Counted from the first letter of the stretch, positions 34,095 through 46,442 are shown. The stretch is 64,000 nt of DNA from Apostichopus japonicus (GCF_037975245.1 NC_092569.1:26983168-27047167), one strand, 5' to 3'. Notes: generated by a model from the sequence alone, not told the origin. Translations and numbers: made by a program.

Positions 34095-34240
34095 TATTTA
34101 ACGTCCGTGATTATGAATTGTCAATTGTCAACAACTCTGTAACTGGACGACATACATTAATCTTGGAGTGACTCGAACCGGGATCTTATGATTGGAAGGC
34201 ACCGGCGTTAACCACTGAGTTAACACTCCACATATGTCTA
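34095..34240 (-). mobile_element. tRNA-derived SINE head, family B (copy 3)
   Basis: The complement of this block matches the SINE heads at 9178-9290 and 9424-9517, including the A box, the B box region and the downstream ATTAATGTATGTCGTCCAGT segment. In the minus direction it continues into AATTCATAATCACGGACGTT. Confidence 0.65.
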
Positions 34241-34861
34241 CAACATCTGCACTAGCAATGCCACTGACCTTTGCTGGCTAGCTGATCAATCCTCTTTGTG
34301 TCGTGCAGCCTACTGAACTGATGACAATACAGGGTAAACAGGGATCAGGTTTCTTGAAAAAAGAAAAGGAAAATCGTTTCGAAGTCAGGATCGACTTACG
34401 CGGATTTCAAGAAATATATTTAAAGCTGGTATATAAAGCCTCAAATGCCTTTATGTACATGAACGAAGATTAATGACAGTGATCCTGTATTTGGCTGGCA
34501 CAGCATGCAAAAACTGCGGTTATTGCAACCAACCGATTCCCATGGCTTTATCAGTTAAAACTGGTAAAGGTGTGTACCCCGTTAATCAGTTAAAACTGAT
34601 ATGTGTTGTAATTTCTTAAAATTTGTTACATTAAGTACCAGTTGCTACTTAGAAGGACTCACAAACAGAAAATACTTAACACACAATCCTAGGCATAATG
34701 ATTGGCTGGACAAATTACACATACTCGAAAGGTTTCGCTAAAAAAAACAGAACGGTGGATCATGACACTTTATTGCAAAACGCTTAGATCTTCAATTTGA
34801 ACCATCTTTACAAGGTACCAACATAGGGACAGTTGTTAGATGTGTAACCAGTCATTAATTG

Positions 34862-37691
34862 CTAACATGCCTAACATGTGTTACGGTGTTATAACATACA
34901 TGCATCTATATTGATTAACGGCTGTCTCTTATTCACAGTACAAACTGATCAAGCTATGTACATTGGGGCCCAGTTGCATCTACTGACAGGTCTTACGTGT
35001 GTTACGGTGTTATAACATACATGCATCTATACTGATTAACGGCTGTCTCTTATTCACAGTACAAACCGATCCAGCTATGTACATTGGGGCCCAGTAGCAT
35101 CTACTTACAGGTCTTACGTGTGTTACGGTGTTATAACATACATGCATCTATACTGATTAACGGCTGTCTCTTATTCACAGTACAAACCGATCCAGCTATG
35201 TACATTGAGGCCCAGTAGCATATACTGACAGGTCTTACGTGTGTTACGGTGTTATAACATACATGCATCTATACTGATTAACGGCTGTCTCTTATTCACA
35301 GTACAAACCGATCCAGCTATGTACATTGGGGCCCAGTAGCATATACTGACAGGTCTTACGTGTGTTACGGTGTTATAACATACATGCATCTATACTGATT
35401 AACGGCTGTCTCTTATTCACAGTACAAACCGATCCAGCTATGTACATTGGGGCCCAGTAGCATATACTGACAGGTCTTACGTGTGTTACGGTGTTATAAC
35501 ATACATGCATCTATACTGATTAACGGCTGTCTCTTATTCACAGTACAAACTGATCAAGCTATGTACATTGGGGCCCAGTTGCATCTACTGACAGGTCTTA
35601 CGTGTGTTACGGTGTTATAACATACATGCATCTATACTGATTAACGGCTGTCTCTTATTCACAGTACAAACCGATCCAGCTATGTACATTGGGGCCCAGT
35701 AGCATCTACTTACAGGTCTTACGTGTGTTACGGTGTTATAACATACATGCATCTATACTGATTAACGGCTGTCTCTTATTCACAGTACAAACCGATCCAG
35801 CTATGTACATTGAGGCCCAGTAGCATATACTGACAGGTCTTACGTGTGTTACGGTGTTATAACATACATGCATCTATACTGATTAACGGCTGTCTCTTAT
35901 TCACAGTACAAACCGATCCAGCTATGTACATTGGGGCCCAGTAGCATATACTGACAGGTCTTACGTGTGTTACGGTGTTATAACATACATGCATCTATAC
36001 TGATTAACGGCTGTCTCTTATTCACAGTACAAACCGATCCAGCTATGTACATTGGGGCCCAGTAGCATATACTGACAGGTCTTACGTGTGTTACGGTGTT
36101 ATAACATACATGCATCTATACTGATTAACGGCTGTCTCTTATTCACAGTACAAACCGATCCAGCTATGTACATTGAGGCCCAGTAGCATATACTTACAGG
36201 TCTTACGCGTGTTACGGTGTTGTAACACACATGCATCTATATTGATTAACGGCTGTCTCTTATTCACAGTACAAACCGATCAAGCTATGTACATTGAGGC
36301 CCAGTAGCATCGGCTGACAGGTCTTACGTGTGTTACGGTGTTATAACACACATGTATCTATATTGATTAACGGCTGTCTCTTATTCACAGTACAAACCGA
36401 TCAAGCTATGTACATTGAGGCCCAGTAGCATCTACTTACAGGTCTTACGTGTGTTACGGTGTTATAACACACAAGTATCTATATTGATTAACGGCTGTCT
36501 CTTATTCACAGTACAAACCGATCCAGCTATGTACATTGAGGCCCAGTAGCATATACTTACAGGTCTTACGCGTGTTACGGTGTTGTAACACACATGCATC
36601 TATATTGATTAACGGCTGTCTCTTATTCACAGTACAAACCGATCAAGCTATGTACATTGAGGCCCAGTAGCATCGGCTGACAGGTCTTACGTGTGTTACG
36701 GTGTTATAACACACATGTATCTATATTGATTAACGGCTGTCTCTTATTCACAGTACAAACCGATCAAGCTATGTACATTGAGGCCCAGTAGCATCTACTT
36801 ACAGGTCTTACGTGTGTTACGGTGTTATAACACACAAGTATCTATATTGATTAACGGCTGTCTCTTATTCACAGTACAAACCGATCCAGCTATGTACATT
36901 GAGGCCCAGTAGCATATACTTACAGGTCTTACGCGTGTTACGGTGTTGTAACACACATGCATCTATATTGATTAACGGCTGTCTCTTATTCACAGTACAA
37001 ACCGATCAAGCTATGTACATTGAGGCCCAGTAGCATCTACTTACAGGTCTTACGTGTGTTACGGTGTTATACCACACATGTATCTATATTGATTAACGGC
37101 TGTCTCTTATTCACAGTACAAACCGATCAAGCTATGTACATTGAGGCCCAGTAGCATCTACTGACAGGCCTAACATGTGTTACGGTGTTATAACACACAT
37201 GCATGCATCTATATTGATTAACGGCTGTCTCTTATTCACAGTACAAACCGATCAAGCTATGTACATTGAGGCCCAGTAGCATCTACTTACATGTCTTACG
37301 TGTGTGACGGTGTTATAACACACATGCATCTATATTGATTAACGGCCGTCTCTTATTCACAGTACAAACCGATCAAGCTATGTACATTGAGGCCCAGTAG
37401 CATCTGCTGACAGGTCTTACGTGTGTTACGGTGTTATAAAACACATGCATCTATATTGATTAACGGCCGTCTCTTATTCACAGTACAAACCGATCAAGCT
37501 CTGTACATTGAGGCCCAGTAGCATCTACTTACAGGTCTTACGTGTGTTACGGTGTTATAACATACATGCATATATACTGATTAACGGCTGTCTCTTAATC
37601 ACAGTACAAACCGATCAAGCTATGTACATTGGGGCCCAGTAGCATCTGCTGACAGGTCTTACGTGTGTTACGGTGTTATAACACGGTGTGT
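34862..37691. repeat. 121-bp satellite array, left block
   Basis: About 23 head-to-tail copies of a 121-bp monomer. It holds GTGTTACGGTGTTATAACA, a CATGCATC segment, TTAACGGCTGTCTCTTATTC, CACAGTACAAACCGATC, GCTATGTACATTG and GGCCCAGTAGCATCTACT. TCTTACG anchors at 34991, 35112 and 35233 give exactly 121. A 5-monomer unit (605 bp) is marked by the rare AAACTGATC variant at 34941 and 35546. Nearer the right end a 3-monomer unit (363 bp) is marked by TCTTACGCG at 36201, 36564 and 36927. Confidence 0.95.
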
Positions 37692-37782
37692 AACAGTGAT
37701 ATTCATCATTACAATACCAGATTTTCAGGCAATGCACATTATAACAGGTATAATTCTACAATGGGGATGTTATCACTAAGGG

Positions 37783-38041
37783 TGTGATGTGATGTTACAT
37801 AACTTTATGTAAAACTGTTACGTGTACATGTTATGCGAGTAGACCAATCAGAAGTGTCCAACCAGTGATATATAAGCAGTACACGAGGCGTGTGCCTCCA
37901 CTTCACTTTCCTACTTTCTGTCTCTAAGTTGTGTATCCGTGCTCGTTATACTTATGTTATTTATTGTAAATATATATACGTTGAAGTCAGAGACTTGTTA
38001 TGTTCTTCTTTGATATGTCCACCCAAGTCAGAAACATTACA
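37783..38041 (+). repeat. Left LTR of the gypsy element
   Basis: 259 bp, 5'-TG...CA-3'. A GATATATAAGCAG segment near 37867 looks like a TATA box, placing the likely RNA start in the next tens of bases. Confidence 0.9.
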
Positions 38042-38100
38042 TGGTGGCAGCGATGGGATTCGAACCCACGCCATCGAAATGACTGGTGCCTAAAACCAGT
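38042..38100 (-). other. Primer-binding site extended into an antisense copy of mature tRNA-Leu(UAG)
   Basis: The first bases after the LTR are TGGTGGCAGCG. The reverse complement reads, 3' to 5' of a tRNA: CCA, discriminator A, acceptor strand CGCTGCC, T-arm GTGGG-TTCGAAT-CCCAT, variable arm CAT-TTCG-ATG, and anticodon arm CTGGT-TTTAGGC-ACCAG with anticodon TAG. Homology stops before the D-arm. Because CCA is added after transcription in eukaryotes, the copy came from mature tRNA. Typical binding sites span about 18 nt. Confidence 0.85.
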
Positions 38101-38111
38101 CATTGTAAAAG

Positions 38112-39311
38112 TATTGGGCTTTTCGTGACGAATTATCGATCGAAAATGGAGTCATCATGAAAGGTGATAGGCTTATAATTCCTCTTAGCTTGCAACCTGA
38201 TATATTAAACCAGATACATGTTGGTCATCAAGGTATAATCAAATGTCAGTTACGTGCCAAAACGTGTGTGTATTGGAATAATATTAACAAGGATATTGAA
38301 TCTATGGTTAAACAATGTATAGTATGTCAACAAAATGGCAGATCATTACCACATGAGCCTTTAGAACAGTATGAAATTCCTACAAGGCCATGGCAGGTGT
38401 TGGGGTCAGATTTATTCTTCATTAATGGCATAGAGTATTTACTTGTGGCCGACTATTACTCCAAATTTTTTATTGTCAAGGAAATATCAAAAGGTCAGTC
38501 ACAAAGTAGCAACATTATTGAGTTGTTAAAGGAAATGTTTTCAGAATTTGGCATTCCCGAAAAGCTGATAACTGACAATGGAAGTCAGTACTCTAGCCGT
38601 TTTTTCAAGGCTTTTGCGGATGAATGGCTCTTTGAGCACATTACCTCAAGCCCAAGATATCCCCAGTCGAATGGTTTTATAGAACGTCAGGTTCAAAATG
38701 TTAAAAATGCTATTGGTAAAGCAAAACAAACAAAATCGGACGTTCACCTAGCCTTACTTGCACTCAGATGTACTCCAATAGATGCAAAATTGCCATCTCC
38801 TGCTGAACTTTTAAATGGTCGAAAGTACAGGTCAAATTTGCTCACAAGAATAAGTAACAAATCTCCTGACAGAGGCGAAGTTGTAAATCGTTTGCAAGAA
38901 AGGCAGGATAAGCAAAAGTATTATCATGATAGAAATGCTAAGATGTTGAATCCCTTAAGCCCAGGGCAAAATGTTTATTTTCAAGACCAGGATTAAGACA
39001 AATGGTATCCAGGTAAAGTGGTAAATCAAAGGCCCGAACCAAGATCTTATGAAATTGAAACCCCATCAAGAGGTGTACTTAGAAGAAATCGTAGGTATAT
39101 TAAAGAAGGGGAGAGAAAGGTCACATTCAGAGAACCTGATGTTAGTGGACATACATCAGATGATCAAGGGGTTCCAATAGAGTCACCAAGATCTCTACTT
39201 TCAGATGATACTACTCTAAGTACCCAAGACCCTGAAAGTGGAGACGGGGCTGAATACTATTATACACGTTCAGGACGTAGAGTGAATCCAAGAAATGTAT
39301 TAGATTTATGA
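38112..39311 (+). pseudogene. Ty3/gypsy integrase with one in-frame stop
   Basis: The frame is readable from YWAFRDELSIENGVIM just before the ATG at 38157. Counting from that ATG: the zinc-binding HHCC module is His21, His24, Cys54 and Cys57. The catalytic triad is Asp85 (GSDLFF), Asp140 (ITDNGSQY) and Glu176 (SNGFIERQ), the last two separated by 35 residues as in retroviral-type integrases. A TAA at 38994-38996 interrupts the frame at QDQD. The same frame then continues DKWYPGKVVNQRP...RNRRYIKE to the stop at 39311, which is the usual C-terminal DNA-binding region. The catalytic core is intact, but the premature stop removes the C-terminal part. Confidence 0.9.
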
Positions 39312-39384
39312 ATACGTTCACAAGGTGGAAGTTGTTTATTAAGCCCTAAGATTTTAATAAGTGTTCTTAAGTGAAAAAGAGGGA

Positions 39385-39643
39385 TGTGATGTGATGTTAC
39401 ATAATTTATTGTAAAACTGTTACGTGTACATGTTATGCGAGTAGACCAATCAGAAGTGTCCAACCAGTGATATATAAGCAGTACACGAGGCGTGTGCCTC
39501 CACTTCACTTTCCTACTTTATGTCTCTAAGTTGTGTATCCGTGCTCGTTATACTTATGTTATGTATTGTAAATATATATACGTTGAAGTCAGAGACTTGT
39601 TATGTTCTTCTTTGATATGTCCACCCAAGTCAGAAACATTACA
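39385..39643 (+). repeat. Right LTR of the gypsy element
   Basis: 259 bp and about 98% identical to the left LTR. It is followed by the AAGGG target duplication and the rest of the LINE C-terminal frame. Confidence 0.9.
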
Positions 39644-39912
39644 AAGGGCACGTACAATCAAAACATGGAATTCTCTATCAGACGATATTACAAATAAACC
39701 TTCTGCAAAATCATTCAGAAGAAACTTTATTCAAAAAATTATTGCATCTTATTAGATGCACATGTTCATATTTTCTTATATATTTAGTTTACTTGTTCCT
39801 TTTCTTTACAGGGAGTCCTCTACTTTGTTAAGCCATCTGAAGGTTTTTTTAGAGGACTTCCTATCACATTGTATATATTCACGTGATAAAACAAATAAAT
39901 CAATCAATCAAT

Positions 39913-42900
39913 AACACACATGCATCTATACTGATTAACGCGGCTGTCTCTTATTCACAGTACAAACTGATCAAGCTATGTACACTGGGACCCAGTAGCA
40001 TCTACTGACAGGCCTAACATGTGTTACGGTGTTATAACACACATGCATATATATTGATTAACGGCTGTCTCTTATTCACAGTACAAACCGATCAAGCTAT
40101 GTACATTGGGGCCCAGTAGCATCTACTGACAGGCCTAACATGTGTTACGGTGTTATAACATACATGCATCTATACTGATTAACGCGGCTGTCTCTTATTC
40201 ACAGTACAAACCGATCAAGCTATGTACATTGGGGCCCAGTAGCATCTACTGACAGGCCTAACGGGTGTTATAACATACATGTATCTATACTGCTTAACGG
40301 CTGTCTCTTATTCACAGTACAAACCGATCAAGCTATGTACATTGGGGCCCAGTAGCATCTACTGACAGGCCTAACATGTGTTACGGTGTTATAACATACA
40401 TGCATCTATACTGATTAACGCGGCTGTCTCTTATTCACAGTACAAACCGATCAAACTATGTACATTGGGGCCCAGTAGCATCTGCTGACAGGTCTTACGT
40501 GTGTTACGGTGTTATAACATACATGTATCTATACTGCTTAACGGCTGTCTCTTATTCACAGTACAAACTGATCAAGCTATGTACATTGGGGCCCAGTAGC
40601 ATCTACTGACAGGCCTAACATGTGTTACGGTGTTATAACACACATGCATATATACTGATTAACGCGGCTGTCTCTTATTGACAGTACAAACCGATCAAGC
40701 TATGTACATTTGGGCCCAGTAGCATCTACTGACAGGCCTAACATGTGTTACGGTGTTATAACACACATGCATATATACTGATTAACGCGGCTGTCTCTTA
40801 TTCACAGTACAAACCGATCAAGCTATGTACATTGGGGCCCAGTAGCATCGGCTGACAGGTCTTACGTGTGTTACGGTGTTATAACATACATGCATATATA
40901 CTGATTAACGGCTGTCTCTTATTGACAGTACAAACCGATCAAGCTATGTACATTGGGGCCCAGTAGCATCTACTGACAGGCCTAACATGTGTTACGGTGT
41001 TATAACACACATGCATATATACTGATTAACGCGGCTGTCTCTTATTCACAGTACAAACCGATCAAGCTATGTACATTGGGGCCCAGTAGCATCGGCTGAC
41101 AGGTCTTACGTGTGTTACGGTGTTATAACATACATGCATATATACTGATTAACGGCTGTCTCTTATTGACAGTACAAACCGATCAAGCTATGTACATTGG
41201 GGCCCAGTAGCATCTACTGACAGGCCTAACGGGTTTTATAACACACATGTATCTATACTGCTTAACGGCTGTCTCTTATTGACAGTACAAACCGATCAAG
41301 CTATGTACATTGGGGCCCAGTAGCATCTACTGACAGGCCTAACATGTGTTACGGTGTTATAACATACATGCATCTATACTGATTAACACGGCTGTCTCTT
41401 ATTCACAGTACAAACCGATCAAGCTATGTACATTGGGGCCCAGTAGCATCTGCTGACAGGTCTTGCGTGTGTTACGGTGTTATAACATACATGTATCTAT
41501 ACTGATTAACGGCTGTCTCTTATTCACAGTACAAACCGATCAAGCTATGTACATTGGGGCCCAGTAGCATCGGCTGACAGGTCTTACGTGTGTTACGGTG
41601 TTATAACATACATGCATATATACTGATTAACGGCTGTCTCTTATTGACAGTACAAACCGATCAAGCTATGTACATTGGGGCCCAGTAGCATCTACTGACA
41701 GGCCTAACATGTGTTACGGTGTTATAACATACATGCATCTATACTGATTAACGCGGCTGTCTCTTATTCACAGTACAAACCGATCAAGCTATGTACATTG
41801 GGGCCCAGTAGCATCTACTGACAGGCCTAACGGGTGTTATAACATACATGTATCTATACTGCTTAACGGCTGTCTCTTATTCACAGTACAAACCGATCAA
41901 GCTATGTACATTGGGGCCCAGTAGCATCTACTGACAGGCCTAACATGTGTTACGGTGTTATAACATACATGCATCTATACTGATTAACGCGGCTGTCTCT
42001 TATTCACAGTACAAACCGATCAAGCTATGTACATTGGGGCCCAGTAGCATCTGCTGACAGGTCTTACGTGTGTTACGGTGTTATAACATACATGTATCTA
42101 TACTGCTTAACGGCTGTCTCTTATTCACAGTACAAACTGATCAAGCTATGTACATTGGGGCCCAGTAGCATCTACTGACAGGCCTAACATGTGTTACGGT
42201 GTTATAACACACATGCATATATACTGATTAACGCGGCTGTCTCTTATTGACAGTACAAACCGATCAAGCTATGTACATTGGGGCCCAGTAGCATCTACTG
42301 ACAGGCCTAACATGTGTTACGGTGTTATAACACACATGCATATATACTGATTAACGCGGCTGTCTCTTATTCACAGTACAAACCGATCAAGCTATGTACA
42401 TTGGGGCCCAGTAGCATCGGCTGACAGGTCTTACGTGTGTTACGGTGTTATAACATACATGCATATATACTGATTAACGGCTGTCTCTTATTGACAGTAC
42501 AAACCGATCAAGCTATGTACATTGGGGCCCAGTAGCATCTACTGACAGGCCTAACATGTGTTACGGTGTTATAACACACATGCATATATACTGATTAACG
42601 CGGCTGTCTCTTATTCACAGTACAAACCGATCAAGCTATGTACATTGGGGCCCAGTAGCATCGGCTGACAGGTCTTACGTGTGTTACGGTGTTATAACAT
42701 ACATGCATATATACTGATTAACGGCTGTCTCTTATTGACAGTACAAACCGATCAAGCTATGTACATTGGGGCCCAGTAGCATCTACTGACAGGCCTAACG
42801 GGTTTTATAACACACATGTATCTATACTGCTTAACGGCTGTCTCTTATTGACAGTACAAACCGATCAAGCTATGTACATTGGGGCCCAGTAGCATCTACT

Positions 42901-44450
42901 GACAGGCCTAACATGTGTTACGGTGTTATAACATACATGCATCTATACTGATTAACACGGCTGTCTCTTATTCACAGTACAAACCGATCAAGCTATGTAC
43001 ATTGGGGCCCAGTAGCATCTGCTGACAGGTCTTGCGTGTGTTACGGTGTTATAACATACATGTATCTATACTGATTAACGGCTGTCTCTTATTCACAGTA
43101 CAAACCGATCAAGCTATGTACATTGGGGCCCAGTAGCATCGGCTGACAGGTCTTACGTGTGTTACGGTGTTATAACATACATGCATATATACTGATTAAC
43201 GGCTGTCTCTTATTGACAGTACAAACCGATCAAGCTATGTACATTGGGGCCCAGTAGCATCTACTGACAGGCCTAACATGTGTTACGGTGTTATAACATA
43301 CATGCATCTATACTGATTAACGCGGCTGTCTCTTATTCACAGTACAAACCGATCAAGCTATGTACATTGGGGCCCAGTAGCATCTACTGACAGGCCTAAC
43401 GGGTGTTATAACATACATGTATCTATACTGCTTAACGGCTGTCTCTTATTCACAGTACAAACCGATCAAGCTATGTACATTGGGGCCCAGTAGCATCTAC
43501 TGACAGGCCTAACATGTGTTACGGTGTTATAACATACATGCATCTATACTGATTAACGCGGCTGTCTCTTATTCACAGTACAAACCGATCAAGCTATGTA
43601 CATTGGGGCCCAGTAGCATCTGCTGACAGGTCTTACGTGTGTTACGGTGTTATAACATACATGTATCTATACTGCTTAACGGCTGTCTCTTATTCACAGT
43701 ACAAACTGATCAAGCTATGTACATTGGGGCCCAGTAGCATCTACTGACAGGCCTAACATGTGTTACGGTGTTATAACACACATGCATATATACTGATTAA
43801 CGCGGCTGTCTCTTATTGACAGTACAAACCGATCAAGCTATGTACATTGGGGCCCAGTAGCATCTACTGACAGGCCTAACATGTGTTACGGTGTTATAAC
43901 ACACATGCATATATACTGATTAACGCGGCTGTCTCTTATTCACAGTACAAACCGATCAAGCTATGTACATTGGGGCCCAGTAGCATCGGCTGACAGGTCT
44001 TACGTGTGTTACGGTGTTATAAGATACATGCATATATACTGATTAACGGCTGTCTCTTATTGACAGTACAAACCGATCAAGCTATGTACATTGGGGCCCA
44101 GTAGCATCTACTGACAGGCCTAACGGGTTTTATAACACACATGTATCTATACTGCTTAACGGCTGTCTCTTATTGACAGTACAAACCGATCAAGCTATGT
44201 ACATTGGGGCCCAGTAGCATCTACTGACAGGCCTAACATGTGTTACGGTGTTATAACATACATGCATCTATACTGATTAACACGGCTGTCTCTTATTCAC
44301 AGTACAAACCGATCAAGCTATGTACATTGGGGCCCAGTAGCATCTGCTGACAGGTCTAAGGTATGTTACGGTGTTATAACACACATGAATCTATACTGAT
44401 TAACGGCTGTCTCTTATTCACAGTACAAACTGATCAAGCTATGTACATTG
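39913..44450. repeat. 121-bp satellite array, right block, with 1569-bp higher-order repeat
   Basis: About 38 copies of the same monomer as the left block, many with an extra CG (TTAACGCGGCTG), a TTATTGACAG variant or a shortened CCTAACGGG form. The rare CTAACGGGTG variant sits at 40262, 41831 and 43400, exactly 1569 bp apart each time, so 13 monomers form one higher-order unit. CTAACGGGTTTT lies at 41230 and 42799 (1569 apart) but next at 44124, so the third unit lacks about 244 bp (two monomers). The array ends at 44450. Confidence 0.95.
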
Positions 44451-46199
44451 TGTGTTGTGATTCTCTGAAGATGCATTTCCGTAGTGGATCATTTTAAGGT
44501 ATAAGCCTATATTTGAAACACGTTTTGGAGTTGATTTTGACAATTTGTAGAATGTGATATTATGACAAACAGATATCACGTAATAATTTAGCTATCACTT
44601 TGATTTTCCTATTGTGTCAAGTTCCACTCCGAATGGGTATATTGAGCAATAAAATATTTTAATCCTTTCCCGATGTATCTTTAGTACTATTACTATATGC
44701 GAAGTTTCCAGGTGGGGAATTTAAAAAAAAAACCCAATGGAATTCATTAAGTTGCCACTCATTAATCTTCACTAGGTTTACAAAAGACTTTAGGTGAGTG
44801 TCTTAGCTTGATCAGTTATAACCTGGTTTTGAGGCGCGTATCCAGGGATGTGGCAGTATATGTACAAACACCCCCCCCCCCCCCCGCCGCCTGTAGTTAA
44901 CCCCACACTAATCCCATATTAAAAGTAACTATTAGTGTATCCTAATTATACTTCAGTATACACAATTTCACGCGTCTGTTTTGTATTTATCGGAATGAGG
45001 CCCAGACGGGCCTGGGCCTCATTCCAATAAATAAAAAACGCCCCCCCCCCCCCGCTGCATTGGCGTCTCTTTCAATGATCGAAGGGGAAATCCCTCTCCT
45101 GTATAAAATATCCTGAATCATCCCCAGATCAATACCCGGTACTTCGTTTGGTTGCCGAAAAAGACCTACCAATCCCAAGTTTTTTTAAAAATATATCTAC
45201 ATAGAAAAGAAACCCCTTAATTTGATTCGTGACAAAAGTCGGAAGGTTTAAATATCAACATGCATTCGTGCGTTAACGATGAAATAGAATGATCCATGTT
45301 TGGCAGCAGGAACATAAAAACTTTCTCGAAAATGTGTTTTATGCATCTTCCTACAATTACGATGTATCCACGCGTGTTATACTGTGATTAATCTTTAGTA
45401 TACGGTATAGTTTACTATGTCTTTAGGCAATACAATTGTATTCTATATTGTACGTAGCCCAAATTATACGGCCGCTTCAAGCAAGGAAAGAGCGATAGAG
45501 AAATAAAAGAGAAGAAAAAGAATTAAATCAAGATAAAAAATAAATAAATAGAAGATGTGGCTATTTCAGATTTATAAAGTAAAGCCCTTGTATTTTAGCC
45601 CCTTTGATTATTTCATGAATTCGTTATTGCGCTGCTGTGGGGCCAATTACACTGCAAAACATTGTGAAAATCACGGATAGTATCACCGTTTAGTGTTGAA
45701 TGCACGCAAAACCTTTGTCTGAATCATGGAGTCGGTTTGTGATTCAGGCCAGTCGTATATTCAATTCATGTAATACCGAACTTCATTTAACTCATCTTAT
45801 TAAGGGGGGGGGGGGAATCAGTCACGTGTGTCTTTCAATCATTTTTTTTGGTCATCTCAAAGTTACGTTTTTACTATTTTTATTCATTTTAAAGTTTAGA
45901 AAACTTGATGAAATATTCTGATGTGCCAAAACATGTCGATTGTGTAATTGGAGAGGTTTTGGGAAAACACAACTAACATACTCCTTGTTAAAGAGTGGTT
46001 GTGGTTGTTACGCCTAGAAGCGATAGATGCATATAGGCCTATATGTTTCTACGCAGTGGTCTGTACAATTTCGAACATGTCGGCGCTGATGTATATCTGG
46101 AATGGAGGCCTATTGGTTCTATTAACGCATGCGCTCTGAACTAGTAAAATGGTAAAACCGAAACACAATTTAAGAAATTCTGATGAACATTTTCTAATT
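44451..46199. other. Spacer, nothing recognised
   Basis: C tracts at 44871-44885 and 45043-45053 and a G tract at 45806-45815. The small open frames show no domain. Confidence 0.4.
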
Positions 46200-46265
46200 T
46201 ATATATATATAGGCCTATATATATATAGGCCTATATATATATAGTCCTATATATATATATAGGCC

Positions 46266-46296
<31 letters not shown>

Positions 46297-46308
46297 TTAT
46301 ATATATAT
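46200..46308. repeat. (TA)n with AGGCCT palindromes
   Basis: TA tracts separated by AGGCCTATA at regular short spacing (46211, 46227, 46260), a compound self-complementary microsatellite. Confidence 0.9.
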
Positions 46309-46319
46309 TTGAAAACGTC

Positions 46320-46442
46320 ATGAAAAGGAAAATCCAGAACAGTGAAAAAACTTCCAGCCTCCATCGGGATTCGAACCCGGGCCTCCCGCTTTATATGCGG
46401 ACACCCTAACCACTAGATTTTGGACGCTGATTGTATGTCCAG
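46320..46442 (-). mobile_element. tRNA-derived SINE head, family A (copy 3)
   Basis: On the minus strand a tRNA-like sequence reads TAGTGGTTAGGGTGTCCGC (A-box side), then an anticodon-like CATATAAAGCGGG, then the perfect B box GGGTTCGAATCCC, then TTTTTTCACTGTTCTGG and TTTTCC. It is the best preserved of the three family members, and its 3' end abuts (TA)n as in the copy at 4201. Confidence 0.7.

Larger units (their letters stand above)
37783..39643 (+). mobile_element. Internally deleted Ty3/gypsy LTR retrotransposon
   Basis: Two 259-bp LTRs (37783-38041 and 39385-39643) start TGTGATGTGATG, end CATTACA and differ at about five positions. A 5-bp target duplication AAGGG flanks the element (37778-37782 and 39644-39648). 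A polypurine tract (GAAAAAGAGGGA, 39373-39384) precedes the right LTR. The internal region is only about 1.34 kb: primer-binding site, integrase and C-terminal tail. Gag, protease, reverse transcriptase and RNase H are absent, so the copy is non-autonomous. The near-identical LTRs point to a recent insertion. Confidence 0.95.
37692..39912 (+). mobile_element. LINE 3' end (CR1/L2-like), copy 2, split by a gypsy element
   Basis: The two parts, 37692-37782 and 39649-39912, join across one copy of the gypsy target duplication into a continuous C-terminal frame. It starts HHYNTRFSGNAHYNRYNST, continues TIKTWNSLSDDI and ends at a stop near 39755. HHYNTR plus WNSL is the usual C-terminal signature of CR1/L2/Jockey-type LINE polymerases. 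A 3' UTR and an AATCAATCAATCAA tail follow. ATAACAC-like sequence flanks both outer ends in the satellite and is a plausible target duplication. The copy is severely 5'-truncated. Confidence 0.8.

Noticed and set aside
38042-38100. A genomic tRNA-Leu gene on the minus strand
   Set aside because: It contains the complement of CCA, lacks the D-arm and 5' acceptor strand, and sits exactly at the LTR boundary, so it is a primer-derived copy.
34862-44450. CRISPR array
   Set aside because: The repeats are continuous 121-bp monomers without unique spacers, in a eukaryotic context.
34862-44450. Protein-coding tandem exons
   Set aside because: No frame of the 51-bp cassette stays open across variants (TGA appears from CTGACAG, TTGAGG or ACTGATC changes).
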